A stretch of 64,000 nucleotides of DNA from Kaistella polysaccharea (lineage in GTDB: Bacteria; Bacteroidota; Bacteroidia; Flavobacteriales; Weeksellaceae), in NCBI RefSeq assembly GCF_020410745.1, contig NZ_CP084528.1, positions 930,001 through 994,000 of the forward strand, read 5' to 3'. Made by a program: the position numbers and the translations under genes. Below the pieces are notes generated by a model. The model did no database searches and was not told the DNA's origin. It saw nothing but the letters and a program-made list of their open reading frames with translations. Within the stretch, counting starts at the first letter, position 1. The number at the start of each line of letters is the position of its first letter. Positions 53,747-62,990 of the stretch are shown here, piece after piece.

Positions 53747-54415
53747 CTAAGTATTACTCACGGGAATAACATAGTAATAGACCGAAATAAAATGACAGAA
53801 TGTACCCATCAACACAAACAAATGAAAAATAGCGTGATTAAGTTTTAGCTTATTCGACATATACAAAGCAGCGCCAATTGTATAGGCAATTCCCCCGGAA
53901 ATCAGCCACATAACTCCTTTTGCACTTAAATTAGAAAGCAGAGTGTGGGAACTGAAAATAATCAGCCACCCCATTGCGACATATAAAATGGTGGATAGTA
54001 ACGTGAACCGGTCGATAAAAAATAATTTGAAAATAATTCCCATCAAAGCGATTGCCCAAACTATCGAAAAAATAATAAAACCTTCGCTACCATTTAGAGA
54101 TACTAAGGCAAAAGGCGTGTAACTACCGGCAATCAAAACATATATGGCGGCGTGATCGAAAATATTTAACCGATACCGCAGTTTCGGTTTTGTGGCGGAA
54201 TGATATAAAGTAGACGCGAGATAAAGGATAATCATGCTGAGACCAAAAATGGGGAAACTAATCGCCGCCCAAAAACTGTCTAATTCAGCTGCGCGTTTAA
54301 CCAATAAAAATAGCGCGACAACGCTCATAACTAGCCCAAAAAAATGAGAAGCCACATTCAAATTCTCTTCCAGTTTTGAGTAGACGTGAATTGGATATGT
54401 TTTCTCGATTTTCAT
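53747..54415 (-). CDS. Haemolysin III/PAQR-family membrane protein
   Basis: 222 residues with seven hydrophobic segments. Family motifs: NVASHFFGLVMSVVALFL, LYLASTLYHSATKPKLRYRLNIFDHAAIY and NHAIFHLFVLMGTFCHF; the conserved Ser, His and Asp likely bind zinc as in PAQR proteins. Role in bacteria is unclear. Its ATG shares one base with the gpsA stop (TGATG), so the two are translationally coupled. Confidence 0.87.
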   Translation of the reverse strand: MKIEKTYPIHVYSKLEENLNVASHFFGLVMSVVALFLLVKRAAELDSFWAAISFPIFGLSMIILYLASTLYHSATKPKLRYRLNIFDHAAIYVLIAGSYTPFALVSLNGSEGFIIFSIVWAIALMGIIFKLFFIDRFTLLSTILYVAMGWLIIFSSHTLLSNLSAKGVMWLISGGIAYTIGAALYMSNKLKLNHAIFHLFVLMGTFCHFISVYYYVIPVSNT

Positions 54416-55443
54416 CAGTTGAGCTTTAGCGTTAATTTTTTAAATTCAGTTTCCGCATTTTTCTCTTTATACAAAACGTTATAAATTGTATCAATTATAG
54501 GCGTGGTCAGGTTTTTTTCTTTTGAAGTATGGTAAACTGAATCTGCAGCGTAATATCCTTCCGCAATCATATTCATAGATTGTATCGCAGATTTCACGGT
54601 ATACCCTTTTCCAATAAGATTTCCCAAGTTTCGGTTTCGGGAAAATAATGAATAAGCAGTCACAAGTAAATCTCCTAAATAAGCACTTTCGTTAACATCA
54701 CGTGGAACTTCATACACTGCTTCCAGAAAAACTTCCATTTCGCGGACCGCATTTGAAACGAAAACCGCCGTAAAGTTGTCACCATATCCCAATCCACTGG
54801 AAATTCCGGCACCAACAGCATAAATATTTTTTAAAATTGCACTGTATTCATTTCCTAAAATATCTCGTGTGCAGTGAACATTAATAAAATCGGAAGAAAA
54901 CAGATCTTTTAATTTTGTAGCCACTTCGTCTTCTGCAACGGCAATTGTCAAATATGATAAACGCTCCATCGCTACCTCTTCTGCGTGACAAGGTCCTGCG
55001 ATTACCGCTTGATTGCGAAATCCGATTTTGAATTCATCCCGCAGATAATTGCCGACCACATCATTCACTTTTGGCACGATTCCTTTTATAGCAGAAACGA
55101 AAATTTTATTATCATAATTGCAGGTCATTTTATCTAAAGCATCGGAGAGATAAATTGAAGGTGTAGCAAGAACTACAATTTCGCATGCAGAAACCAATTC
55201 GTTAATATCGGTGGTCACTTTCAATTTCTTCAAATCAAAAGAAACAGACGTCAAATACGTAGGATTATGTCCGCGAAGTTCGATGGCACCTTTTACAAAT
55301 TCATTGCGAACGCACCAGTGAACGACTTTACAGTTTTCCACCAACATTTTAACGATCGCTGTGGCAAAACTACCGCTTCCGACAACTCCAATGGAAACTT
55401 CATGTTGTGCAATCTTTTTCTCAGAACTTTTCTTTTTTATCAT
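54415..55443 (-). CDS. gpsA: Glycerol-3-phosphate dehydrogenase [NAD(P)+]
   Basis: 342 residues. NAD motif IGVVGSGSFATAIVKML (about 18-34), catalytic-region SAIKGIVPKVNDVV and the C-terminal domain with ILGNEYSAILKNIYAVGAGISSGLGYGDN. It makes sn-glycerol-3-phosphate from DHAP for phospholipid synthesis. The first gene of a two-gene unit with the haemolysin III-type protein. Confidence 0.93.
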   Translation of the reverse strand: MIKKKSSEKKIAQHEVSIGVVGSGSFATAIVKMLVENCKVVHWCVRNEFVKGAIELRGHNPTYLTSVSFDLKKLKVTTDINELVSACEIVVLATPSIYLSDALDKMTCNYDNKIFVSAIKGIVPKVNDVVGNYLRDEFKIGFRNQAVIAGPCHAEEVAMERLSYLTIAVAEDEVATKLKDLFSSDFINVHCTRDILGNEYSAILKNIYAVGAGISSGLGYGDNFTAVFVSNAVREMEVFLEAVYEVPRDVNESAYLGDLLVTAYSLFSRNRNLGNLIGKGYTVKSAIQSMNMIAEGYYAADSVYHTSKEKNLTTPIIDTIYNVLYKEKNAETEFKKLTLKLN

Positions 55444-55625
55444 ATCAGAATTTTAGAGAATTCGCTGAATTTTATATTAATGAGGTCTCTTACACAAAGA
55501 TATTAAAGGTTTCTGAATAACCATAACTAATTGTTTTTTTGTGCTGGATGAAAGGATTTACGTTAAGTTGAATTGGATGAAATTCGATAGGCTCTTCACA
55601 CTTAATACTTTATTTATTTTTTTCA

Positions 55626-55633
55626 TAAATTTG
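55626..55633 (+). promoter_or_regulatory. -7 element upstream of the LytM peptidase gene
   Basis: TAAATTTG matches TAnnTTTG, 41 nt before the start codon. Confidence 0.45.
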
Positions 55634-55674
55634 CAGCTCATTTTTTTCGAAAACTTTAATACGATTTTATAAAG

Positions 55675-56574
55675 ATGAAAAACTTTTTAAGCAGCAAAAA
55701 AAACATTAACTTTATTCTGGGTTTCCTCGCTTTAATTATTTTTGGGCAGGCACTCTATATCGGTAAACTCTATGCTGAAAAGGATTACAAATCCTACGAA
55801 GTAAATTTGGTTCCTATAAAAACTGAAAAAGACAGCATCGATTATCTGAGCATGAAAAATGATCTGGCTTTGGTTGATCATACGGTTCGGGAACTGAACT
55901 CTTTTCTCGCCTCAAAAAACATTAGCGATGGGAAAATTCAAATGCTCGCGCAGGACAGCCTTTCTAACGCGGTTTATCTTGCAAAACAAACCAATCGCTA
56001 CAGTCAATATTTGATGGATTTGCAAACCAAACTTCAACAAGTTCCCTTAGGAATTCCTACAGATGGTTATATTTCTTCTCAGTTTGGCAAAAGAACGAAT
56101 CCTATTCCTGTAAAAACGGTATTGCTGGCTTCTTTGAAACCAGTTAAAGCAGAACCTCAATATATTGAGGAAAAAGACAGTTTAGGAAATATCACAAAAA
56201 GAACCTTAGTTGCCGCGACAACTCCTGTACAACAGAATAATGTTCCCGCTGAAAAAGATCAGATTCAATTTCACAAAGGTTTAGATTTCGCCGTTGCTCA
56301 TGGTTCTGACGTTCGAACCGCTGCAACCGGTAAAGTTATTTTTGCTGGCGTAAAAGGAGGTTATGGAAATTGCGTAATCATTTCGCACGGAAACGGTTTA
56401 GACACACTTTATGGTCACTTGTCTCAAATTTTAGTAAAAACAAATGATAACGTAAAAGTAAACGACGTTATTGCAAAATCTGGAAATACAGGACGGTCAA
56501 CAGGACCTCATCTTCATTATGAAGTTCATAAAAACAATACACCGGTAAATCCGAAATTGTTTATCAATTTGTAA
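55675..56574 (+). CDS. M23-family (LytM) peptidase, membrane-anchored
   Basis: 299 residues. One N-terminal membrane helix (residues 9-27, INFILGFLALIIFGQALYI), a helical stalk, then a LytM domain in the C-terminal 100 residues. Zinc ligands are in FHKGLDFAV (H-x3-D) and PHLHYEVHKN (HxH). A DGYISSQFGKRTNP motif precedes it, split from the domain by a 40-residue Pro/Thr/Gln insert. It acts on peptidoglycan cross-links in the periplasm or regulates such an enzyme. Followed by a strong terminator. Confidence 0.88.
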   Translation: MKNFLSSKKNINFILGFLALIIFGQALYIGKLYAEKDYKSYEVNLVPIKTEKDSIDYLSMKNDLALVDHTVRELNSFLASKNISDGKIQMLAQDSLSNAVYLAKQTNRYSQYLMDLQTKLQQVPLGIPTDGYISSQFGKRTNPIPVKTVLLASLKPVKAEPQYIEEKDSLGNITKRTLVAATTPVQQNNVPAEKDQIQFHKGLDFAVAHGSDVRTAATGKVIFAGVKGGYGNCVIISHGNGLDTLYGHLSQILVKTNDNVKVNDVIAKSGNTGRSTGPHLHYEVHKNNTPVNPKLFINL

Positions 56575-56597
56575 AAGATTCATTTTAAAAATACAAG

Positions 56598-56628
56598 CGC
56601 TCCTGAATTGTCGGGAGCGTTTTTTTTA
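56598..56628 (+). terminator. Rho-independent terminator after the LytM peptidase gene
   Basis: CGCTCCTGA-ATTG-TCGGGAGCG, 9-bp stem with one G-T pair, followed by eight or more T. Confidence 0.9.
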
Positions 56629-56647
56629 ATATTAGTAGTGAAAAATG

Positions 56648-56791
56648 CTATAGTTGCAATTTGAAAATTTGCCCACCGCGAAGTTTAATCTTAAAATCTT
56701 TTTGCGAAAAATGTTCTACATCTAAAAAGCAATAAAAGTTTGTATCCGTAATTTTATGGAAATGAATAAAGAATTCTTCCGCAAAAGTCAC
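56648..56791 (-). CDS. Possible small gene or gene remnant
   Basis: A 47-codon minus-strand frame with a GTG start, VTFAEEFFIHFHKITDTNFY and then CFLDVEHFSQKDFKIKLRGG. The composition looks protein-like rather than random, but there is no ATG, no promoter match and no recognised family. It lies in the 357-bp gap before topB, which otherwise shows only AT-rich sequence. It may be the relic of a longer gene. Confidence 0.2.
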   Translation of the reverse strand: MTFAEEFFIHFHKITDTNFYCFLDVEHFSQKDFKIKLRGGQIFKLQL

Positions 56792-56931
56792 CAACTAAAA
56801 AGTAAAATTGAGTATTAGCAAAATTGATAATTAAGAAGATTTGATTTTGATGAAAAATCGCAAAAACAATTTTCTCTTATCTGATAAAATTTTCTCAGAT
56901 TTGCACCACGTCCCTAAAATGAAGCCGAAGT

Positions 56932-59049
56932 ATGAAATTATGTATTGCTGAAAAGCCCAGTGTTGCACGAGATATTGCCAAAGTTTTAGGTGCAGACATG
57001 CCGAAACAAGGCTATTTCGAAGGCAATGGTTATTGGGTAACCTGGACGTTCGGCCATTTTTGTACGCTGAAAGAACCACACGATTATGGTCCCCATTTAA
57101 AATCCTGGACTTTGTTTACACTTCCCATTATTCCCAATCCATTTGGAATAAAACTCATCGATAATCCTGGTGTTGAAAGGCAGTTTACTATCATCGAGAA
57201 ATTAGTTGCCGATTGCGACGAAGTCATTAATTGTGGTGATGCAGGGCAAGAAGGAGAAGTCATACAGCGGTGGGTGTTACACAAAGCGAAATGCAAAAAA
57301 CCCATGAAAAGATTGTGGATTTCGTCGCTGACTGAAGAAGCCATTAAAGAAGGTTTTGCCAATTTAAAACCTGCCGAAGATTATCAAAATCTCTATCTCG
57401 CGGGAAATGCACGCGCAATTGGCGACTGGCTTTTAGGAATTAATGCAACGCGATTATTCACCAAAAAATTTGGCGGAAATAAAACTGTACTTTCAATTGG
57501 TCGCGTTCAAACGCCAACTCTTGCGATGTTGGTACAGCGACAGAAAGAAATCGATGCATTTACAACGGAAGAATATTGGGACCTGAAAACCAATTACCGT
57601 GACGTTCTTTTTAGTGCTGCGATTGACCGTTTAAAAACGAAAGAAAAAGCCGAAAAAGGGTTAGATTATTTAAAACAACATCCTTTTGAAATTATCTCTT
57701 TTGAAATTAAAGAAGGAAAAGAAAAGAATCCACGACTTTTTGATTTAACGGCGTTGCAAGTTGAAGCCAATAAAAAATTCGGGTATTCTGCCGAGAATAC
57801 GTTAAAGTATATTCAAAGTTTATACGAGAAAAAACACACGACCTATCCAAGAGTTGATACGACTTACCTCGCCGAAAGTTTGCATCCGAAAATTCCGGGA
57901 ATTCTTCAAAGCATGAATTTCTATCGCGAATTTACAGCACCACTTTTAACTCAACCAATTCCGAAATCGAAAACCGTTTTTGACGATGCAAAAGTTACCG
58001 ATCACCACGCAATTATTCCGACAGAAATTCCCCCTTCTTCTAATTTAAGTCGAGAAGAAAAATTAATTTATGATCTTGTAGCGAAACGGTTTATCGCCGT
58101 TTTTTATCCGGAATGTAAAATTTCAAATACTTTGGTGGAAGGTCAGGTTGGAACGATACCATTCAAAACGTCCGGTCGGCAAATTTTGGAATTGGGATGG
58201 CGCGAAGTTTATATAAAAGACAAAAAAGAAGAGCCCGAAAAGAAAGACAAAGAGGAAGAGCAAACGATTCCCGAATTTAAAGTGGGCGAAAAAGGTCCAC
58301 ACAAACCTTTAATTCATCAAGGAAAAACGAGCCCGCCAAAACCCTATACCGAAGCGACTTTACTTCGAGCTATGGAAACTGCGGGGAAACAGGTCGATGA
58401 TGAAGAATTGCGGGAAATGATGAAAAACAATGGTATTGGGAGACCTTCAACACGCGCCAACATTATCGAAACCCTTTTCAAAAGAAATTATATCGAACGG
58501 AAGAAAAAAAACATTTTGGCAACTTCAACTGGCATTCAATTGATCGACACTATTCAGGATGAATTGCTGAAAAGTCCTGAATTAACAGGCGAATGGGAAT
58601 TTAAACTCAGAAAAATTGAGCGCGGAGAATATGATGCTAATCAATTTAAAGAAGAGTTGATCACGATGGTTACCAATCTAACGCGAAACGTTATCAACGA
58701 AAAAGCAAAAGTTATTTCAATTCAGACAAAAGTTCAGACCAAAGAAAAAAAGGAATCTGTGCCAAGAAAAATAACTGCAATTATTTGGGACGATGAAAAA
58801 TGTCCAAAATGTAAAGAAAGCAAGTTGATGAAAGGTAAAACTGCCATTGGTTGTTCGAATTTTAAAGGATGTGGTTTTAAAGTTCCCTTCATTTTATTCG
58901 GAAAAAAATTGACTGAAAAACAAATTCAGGATATCATTATTAAAGGAAAATCTTCAAAACTAAAAGGGTTTACAGCACATCCGCGAAGCTTAGTTGAAGG
59001 AGTTGTGCTGTTATCCGATGAATTTATAATCGATCTAATTTCGAATTGA
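56932..59049 (+). CDS. topB: DNA topoisomerase III
   Basis: 705 residues, type IA. TOPRIM begins MKLCIAEKPSVARDIAKVLG, with the acidic CGDAGQEGE (about 101-109). Active-site Tyr305 in HTTYPRVDTTYL and the strand-passage motif NGIGRPSTRANIIETL follow. A C-terminal Cys cluster (CPKCKES...CSNFKGC) is a zinc-ribbon-like motif, and an acidic-basic insert (DKKEEPEKKDKEEE) lies near 430. It decatenates DNA. It starts a 5'-to-3' series of genes with their own terminators. Confidence 0.92.
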   Translation: MKLCIAEKPSVARDIAKVLGADMPKQGYFEGNGYWVTWTFGHFCTLKEPHDYGPHLKSWTLFTLPIIPNPFGIKLIDNPGVERQFTIIEKLVADCDEVINCGDAGQEGEVIQRWVLHKAKCKKPMKRLWISSLTEEAIKEGFANLKPAEDYQNLYLAGNARAIGDWLLGINATRLFTKKFGGNKTVLSIGRVQTPTLAMLVQRQKEIDAFTTEEYWDLKTNYRDVLFSAAIDRLKTKEKAEKGLDYLKQHPFEIISFEIKEGKEKNPRLFDLTALQVEANKKFGYSAENTLKYIQSLYEKKHTTYPRVDTTYLAESLHPKIPGILQSMNFYREFTAPLLTQPIPKSKTVFDDAKVTDHHAIIPTEIPPSSNLSREEKLIYDLVAKRFIAVFYPECKISNTLVEGQVGTIPFKTSGRQILELGWREVYIKDKKEEPEKKDKEEEQTIPEFKVGEKGPHKPLIHQGKTSPPKPYTEATLLRAMETAGKQVDDEELREMMKNNGIGRPSTRANIIETLFKRNYIERKKKNILATSTGIQLIDTIQDELLKSPELTGEWEFKLRKIERGEYDANQFKEELITMVTNLTRNVINEKAKVISIQTKVQTKEKKESVPRKITAIIWDDEKCPKCKESKLMKGKTAIGCSNFKGCGFKVPFILFGKKLTEKQIQDIIIKGKSSKLKGFTAHPRSLVEGVVLLSDEFIIDLISN

Positions 59050-59128
59050 TCAGCACTTTCAGAAAAGCTATCATCTGCTCAGAATCTGCTGCAGCTAAAC
59101 GTAAAAATTTAAAGTAATTGAATTTAAT

Positions 59129-59136
59129 TACCTTTG
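59129..59136 (+). promoter_or_regulatory. -7 element upstream of the SlyD gene
   Basis: TACCTTTG matches TAnnTTTG. The start codon is 85 nt further on, so the mRNA would have a long leader; ATGGGT and ACCCAT within it can form a small hairpin at about 59143-59167. Confidence 0.45.
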
Positions 59137-59221
59137 CAAACGATGGGTTTGAATTGAATTTGACCCATTTTAACACTATAATTTTAATAAGGAAAAAGAA
59201 ATCCTTGATAACATTAATCTC

Positions 59222-59722
59222 ATGACAATAGACAAAAATCAAGTAGTAGCACTACATTACACTTTAAACGCCATCGAAGAAAATGGTGAAAAAACTTTTA
59301 TCGAAAAAACCGATGCCGACAACCCTTTCGTTTTTCTTTATGGTGTAGGAATGATGCTACCAAAATTCGAAGAGCAGCTTCATGGCTTGGTCGCAGGAGA
59401 TCAGCGCTCGTTCACCATTACTCCGGAAGAAGGTTACGGCGAAAAAGTAGATAGTGCCACTACGCAACTGCCCGCAGAAATGTTCGGCGAATCAGGAATG
59501 CCGCCTGTTGGGGCAGTTTTGCCGTTGCAAGATCCCGAAGGAAATCACTTGAATGCAATTGTTCTTGAGGTAACTCCAGAAGCGGTGACAGTAGATCTTA
59601 ACCATCCGATGGCGGGAAAAACTTTGCACTTTGATGTTGAAGTAGAATCCACAAGACCTGCAACAGAAGAGGAATTAGAACACGGTCACGCTCATGGCGT
59701 TGATGGACAAGGTGGAAATTAA
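59222..59722 (+). CDS. FKBP-type peptidyl-prolyl isomerase, SlyD-like
   Basis: 166 residues. The FKBP core is interrupted by an insert-in-flap domain: ALHYTLNAIEENGEKTFIEKT then LYGVGMMLPKFEEQLHGLVAGD and TPEEGYGEK, the SlyD pattern. The C-terminus has a modest His-rich tail (EHGHAHGVDGQ) that may bind metal. It acts as a proline isomerase and chaperone in the cytoplasm. Single gene with terminator. Confidence 0.9.
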   Translation: MTIDKNQVVALHYTLNAIEENGEKTFIEKTDADNPFVFLYGVGMMLPKFEEQLHGLVAGDQRSFTITPEEGYGEKVDSATTQLPAEMFGESGMPPVGAVLPLQDPEGNHLNAIVLEVTPEAVTVDLNHPMAGKTLHFDVEVESTRPATEEELEHGHAHGVDGQGGN

Positions 59723-59744
59723 TTAGATTTTCCTTTATAAATAC

Positions 59745-59772
59745 AAGCTACGAAACTTTCGTAGCTTTTTTA
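59745..59772 (+). terminator. Rho-independent terminator after the SlyD gene
   Basis: AAGCTACGAA-ACT-TTCGTAGCTT, 10-bp perfect stem followed by a T run. Confidence 0.88.
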
Positions 59773-59855
59773 ATTTCCAATTTAAGACTTAAATTTCTTA
59801 GGAAAAAAAACGAAAGAATGAAATCTAAATTCCCTGAAATAACGTATTTTTAAAC

Positions 59856-60680
59856 ATGCACAAAATTATTTTACTCAACCTTGGTACGCTCCTTTTCGTT
59901 AGCTGCCAGTCCCGAAAATTTAAAGATATCGTTTATCATAAATCTGCGGATAATGTAGATTTAAAGTTGAATATTTTTGTTCCTAATAAGGCCGAAAATA
60001 AAAAACTTCCTGTTCTGATTTTTGTTCACGGTGGAAACTGGAATAGTGGAAATAAAGATCAGTACGGGTTTTTCGGCAGAAATTTCGCAAAGAAAGAGGT
60101 CATCACCGTTCTTCCCGAATATACTTTAAGTCCGAAAGCGAATATTGATGAGATGACCACCGAAATTGCGGCGGCAGTAAAATGGGTTCAGAAAAATATT
60201 GCAGAATACCACGGTGACACCAAAAATATATTTGTTACCGGTCATTCTGCAGGAGCACAGTTGGTTACAAATGCTGTTTTAAATCCGAAATTTGGAATTG
60301 ATGAACAATCAATAGCGGGAATTATATTAAATGATGCCGCCGGAATTGATATGAAGGATTATCTAGAAACCTATCCTCCGACTGCGAAAGACGATTACTT
60401 AGCGACATGGAGTAACAATCCAGAAAACTGGTATCAAGCGTCACCAATCAACTTTCTGGACGAAAATTCTCCACCATTTTTAATTTATGTGGGCTTAAAA
60501 ACCTATCCCTCGATCACCACTGCCAATCAACATTTTCTGAAGAAATTGAATGAATTTCAACCCGAAGTACAACCAATATTTTTAAATAAAAAACACATTC
60601 CCATGATTTTGCAATATTTCTTTCCGTGGAGCGATCGGTTTGATGAAACAAAATCTTTTATGCAGAAAAACGGGAAATAA
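59856..60680 (+). CDS. Alpha/beta-hydrolase lipoprotein (esterase-like)
   Basis: 274 residues. Signal peptide with lipobox LLFVSC (Cys17). Oxyanion-hole motif FVHGGNW (about 56-62) and nucleophile elbow VTGHSAGAQ with Ser131, the pattern of carboxylesterase/lipase (BD-FAE-like) proteins; a catalytic His is probable in KKHIPMI near the C-terminus. It is likely an envelope-bound esterase; the substrate is unknown. It precedes the mechanosensitive channel by 36 nt, same strand. Confidence 0.78.
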   Translation: MHKIILLNLGTLLFVSCQSRKFKDIVYHKSADNVDLKLNIFVPNKAENKKLPVLIFVHGGNWNSGNKDQYGFFGRNFAKKEVITVLPEYTLSPKANIDEMTTEIAAAVKWVQKNIAEYHGDTKNIFVTGHSAGAQLVTNAVLNPKFGIDEQSIAGIILNDAAGIDMKDYLETYPPTAKDDYLATWSNNPENWYQASPINFLDENSPPFLIYVGLKTYPSITTANQHFLKKLNEFQPEVQPIFLNKKHIPMILQYFFPWSDRFDETKSFMQKNGK

Positions 60681-60716
60681 CGATATCTTTTTTATCTTTA
60701 AATAAATATAGCGTTT

Positions 60717-61649
60717 ATGAAAGATAATCCCATCGATTTCACCCAAGGTTTACAAAATTCCGTGATCAATTACTGGAATAATTTTGTGCAATCCTTGCCG
60801 CGTATTGTTTTAGCGATTATTATTTTAATTGTTTTCTATTATGGTGCAAAATATCTCTCTAGGTTCATCAAAAGAAAATTTTTGAATGCGGACCATGATC
60901 CGCTTTTTGTAAATTTTCTCAGCAAAACTTCGAATGTTTTATTGCTCATTGTCGGAATTATCTTTGCCATGCAGGCAGTTGGCCTCAGTGGTATTGCAAA
61001 AGGTCTTTTGGCTGGCGCAGGCATTTCAGCTTTTATATTCGGTTTTGCGTTCAAAGATATTGCTGAAAATTTTTTAGGCGGTTTAATTTTAGCATTTAAT
61101 CGGCCTTTCAGTTTGAATGACACGATTATGATTCGTGATTTCACCGGCCACGTAAAAGCCTTAAACTTTAGAACTACCCACATCAAAACATTTGATGAAA
61201 AAGATGTTTTCCTCCCCAACTCTATTGTTGTGAAGGAACCGGTAACTAATTTTACCCGCGACGGACAACTTCGTTTGGATTTTTTAGTTGGCATCGCCTA
61301 TGAAGATGATATTAACAGAGCAATTGCAATTATTATTAAAACGATTACGCCATTTGCCGATATTATTAAAGATAAAGAGCCTTTTTCGGTGGTAGAAGAA
61401 TTAGCCACGAGCACTGTAAATCTGAGAATTTACTTTTGGGTAAATACTTTTGATTACAAAAAAGGAGTCTTGGAACTTAAAAGCCAGGTGATTAGCAGCG
61501 TGAAGGAAGTTTTAATGGAAGAAGGCTTCTCTCTACCTTCTGATATTCAGGAAATAAAATGGTATGACCCTAAAAAACCTTTCCCAATCGATATTTTAAA
61601 TACAAAAGACGATTATCCACCATATAATCCAAGTAAAAACAAAGAATGA
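60717..61649 (+). CDS. MscS-family mechanosensitive ion channel
   Basis: 310 residues. Three N-terminal membrane helices, the third being the Gly/Ala-rich pore helix (GIAKGLLAGAGISAFIFGFAFKDIAENFLGG), followed by the beta domain (LNDTIMIRDFTGHVKALNFRTTHIKTFDEKDVFLPNS) typical of MscS. It opens on membrane tension to release solutes in hypo-osmotic shock. Its stop overlaps the start of the DUF2254 gene by 4 nt. Confidence 0.9.
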   Translation: MKDNPIDFTQGLQNSVINYWNNFVQSLPRIVLAIIILIVFYYGAKYLSRFIKRKFLNADHDPLFVNFLSKTSNVLLLIVGIIFAMQAVGLSGIAKGLLAGAGISAFIFGFAFKDIAENFLGGLILAFNRPFSLNDTIMIRDFTGHVKALNFRTTHIKTFDEKDVFLPNSIVVKEPVTNFTRDGQLRLDFLVGIAYEDDINRAIAIIIKTITPFADIIKDKEPFSVVEELATSTVNLRIYFWVNTFDYKKGVLELKSQVISSVKEVLMEEGFSLPSDIQEIKWYDPKKPFPIDILNTKDDYPPYNPSKNKE

Positions 61650-62878
61650 GTTTCAGCAAGTGGCTTAGAATTTATTACAACAAGACGATTGAAAGTATTG
61701 CTTTCTATCCGGCAATTATTGCCATAGGATTTCTGGCGTTATCCTGGGGAATGTTGGTTTTTGATTTTTCAGAGTACGGAAAACATCTAAAATCCAATTT
61801 AAGCTGGTTAAGTTTGAAAGATGCGAGCACCGCAAGAACTATTATTTCAACAGTTGCTGGCGCCATTATTTCGCTGACCGTTTTCAGTTTTTCGATGGTG
61901 ATGATTGTGTTGAATCAGGCGGCTTCGCAAATGAGCAACCGCGTTCTGAAAAGCATGATCGAAAATCGTTTTCAGCAAGTAATTTTAGGAATTTATATCG
62001 GCACCACGGTATATGCTTTATTTTTACTCAGTACGATTCGCGATATATCCAGCGGTATTTACGTGCCCGCGCTCAGTATTTATTTGCTTATTGTGTTGAC
62101 GGTTATCGATATTTTTCTATTTATTTATTTTCTGAATTATGTGACCCAAACAGTAAAGTATGAAACAGTAATTGATCGCGTTCGCGTTCAAACCTATAAT
62201 ACAATCGAACGTGATTTCGCGGAAATTCGTCATATTTTACCGAGCTGGATTAATGATTCTGCAACCATTATTTCTGCACAGAAATCAGACTATTTTCAAG
62301 GTTTCAATACCAAAAGATTGCTAGAAATTACAGAAAGCAATCAAGTTCAAATTCAATTTCTTTTTCCGGCAGGCCAGTTTACTTTAGAAGGAACACCTTG
62401 CATTAAAGTGTACGGTAAGAATAAAATAACCCCCGAACTCCTGAAAGAAATCGCAGACTGCGCCGACTTTTTCACTGGACAACCCATTGACCGAAACGCA
62501 GATTATGGTTTTCACCATCTTGCAGAGATCGCCCTTAAAGCGCTCAGTCCTGGAATAAATGATCCCGGAACTGCTGTACTTGCATTGCACGCACTGTTTG
62601 CACTTTTTGATTACCGAAAATATCAGCAGTTACCAGAAACAATTTTAAATGATACAGATGAAATAGCAATATTTCGTAAAAGTTCGAATTTTGATAAACT
62701 GTTTAATCAATGCCTACAACCCATCTGGAATTACGGGAAAGATGATGATTACATACAATCGACATTTTTAGAAATGTTGAATCAGCTGAAAAATCAGGAT
62801 AGTAAACATTTATATTTCAGTCTGTTTGAAGCTTGGATATTAAAAGTAAAAACACATCAGCTCAGTTTAAAACGCTGA
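61646..62878 (+). CDS. DUF2254 membrane protein
   Basis: 410 residues. Four hydrophobic segments in the first 170 residues (including TIISTVAGAIISLTVFSFSMV and LSIYLLIVLTVIDIFLFIYFL), then a large soluble part with NADYGFHHLAEIALKALSPGIND, the DUF2254 signature. Function unknown. The ATGA overlap with the mscS-type gene shows translational coupling, so it may act with the channel (inference). Confidence 0.85.
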   Translation: MSFSKWLRIYYNKTIESIAFYPAIIAIGFLALSWGMLVFDFSEYGKHLKSNLSWLSLKDASTARTIISTVAGAIISLTVFSFSMVMIVLNQAASQMSNRVLKSMIENRFQQVILGIYIGTTVYALFLLSTIRDISSGIYVPALSIYLLIVLTVIDIFLFIYFLNYVTQTVKYETVIDRVRVQTYNTIERDFAEIRHILPSWINDSATIISAQKSDYFQGFNTKRLLEITESNQVQIQFLFPAGQFTLEGTPCIKVYGKNKITPELLKEIADCADFFTGQPIDRNADYGFHHLAEIALKALSPGINDPGTAVLALHALFALFDYRKYQQLPETILNDTDEIAIFRKSSNFDKLFNQCLQPIWNYGKDDDYIQSTFLEMLNQLKNQDSKHLYFSLFEAWILKVKTHQLSLKR

Positions 62879-62926
62879 CAATGTGAAATTTATTTTTAAG
62901 AGTTTGCATTGATAATCCTTCACAAT

Positions 62927-62963
62927 AAAATGTTCCAAAGCGAAAATCACTTTGGAACATTTT
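62927..62963. terminator. Bidirectional terminator between DUF2254 and the DJ-1/PfpI gene
   Basis: AAAATGTTCCAAAG (62927-62940) and CTTTGGAACATTTT (62950-62963) form a perfect 14-bp stem between convergent genes. Confidence 0.85.
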
Positions 62964-62990
62964 GATTAATCAATAGAACTTAAGTCTATT

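Noticed and set aside
60839-61294. 151-codon minus-strand frame inside the mscS-type gene
   Set aside because: Shadow of a well-supported channel gene; the sequence is basic and Pro/Lys-rich as typical antisense frames.
61609-61624. DnaA-box-like TTATCCACC near the end of the mscS-type gene
   Set aside because: Single near match inside a coding region; expected by chance.
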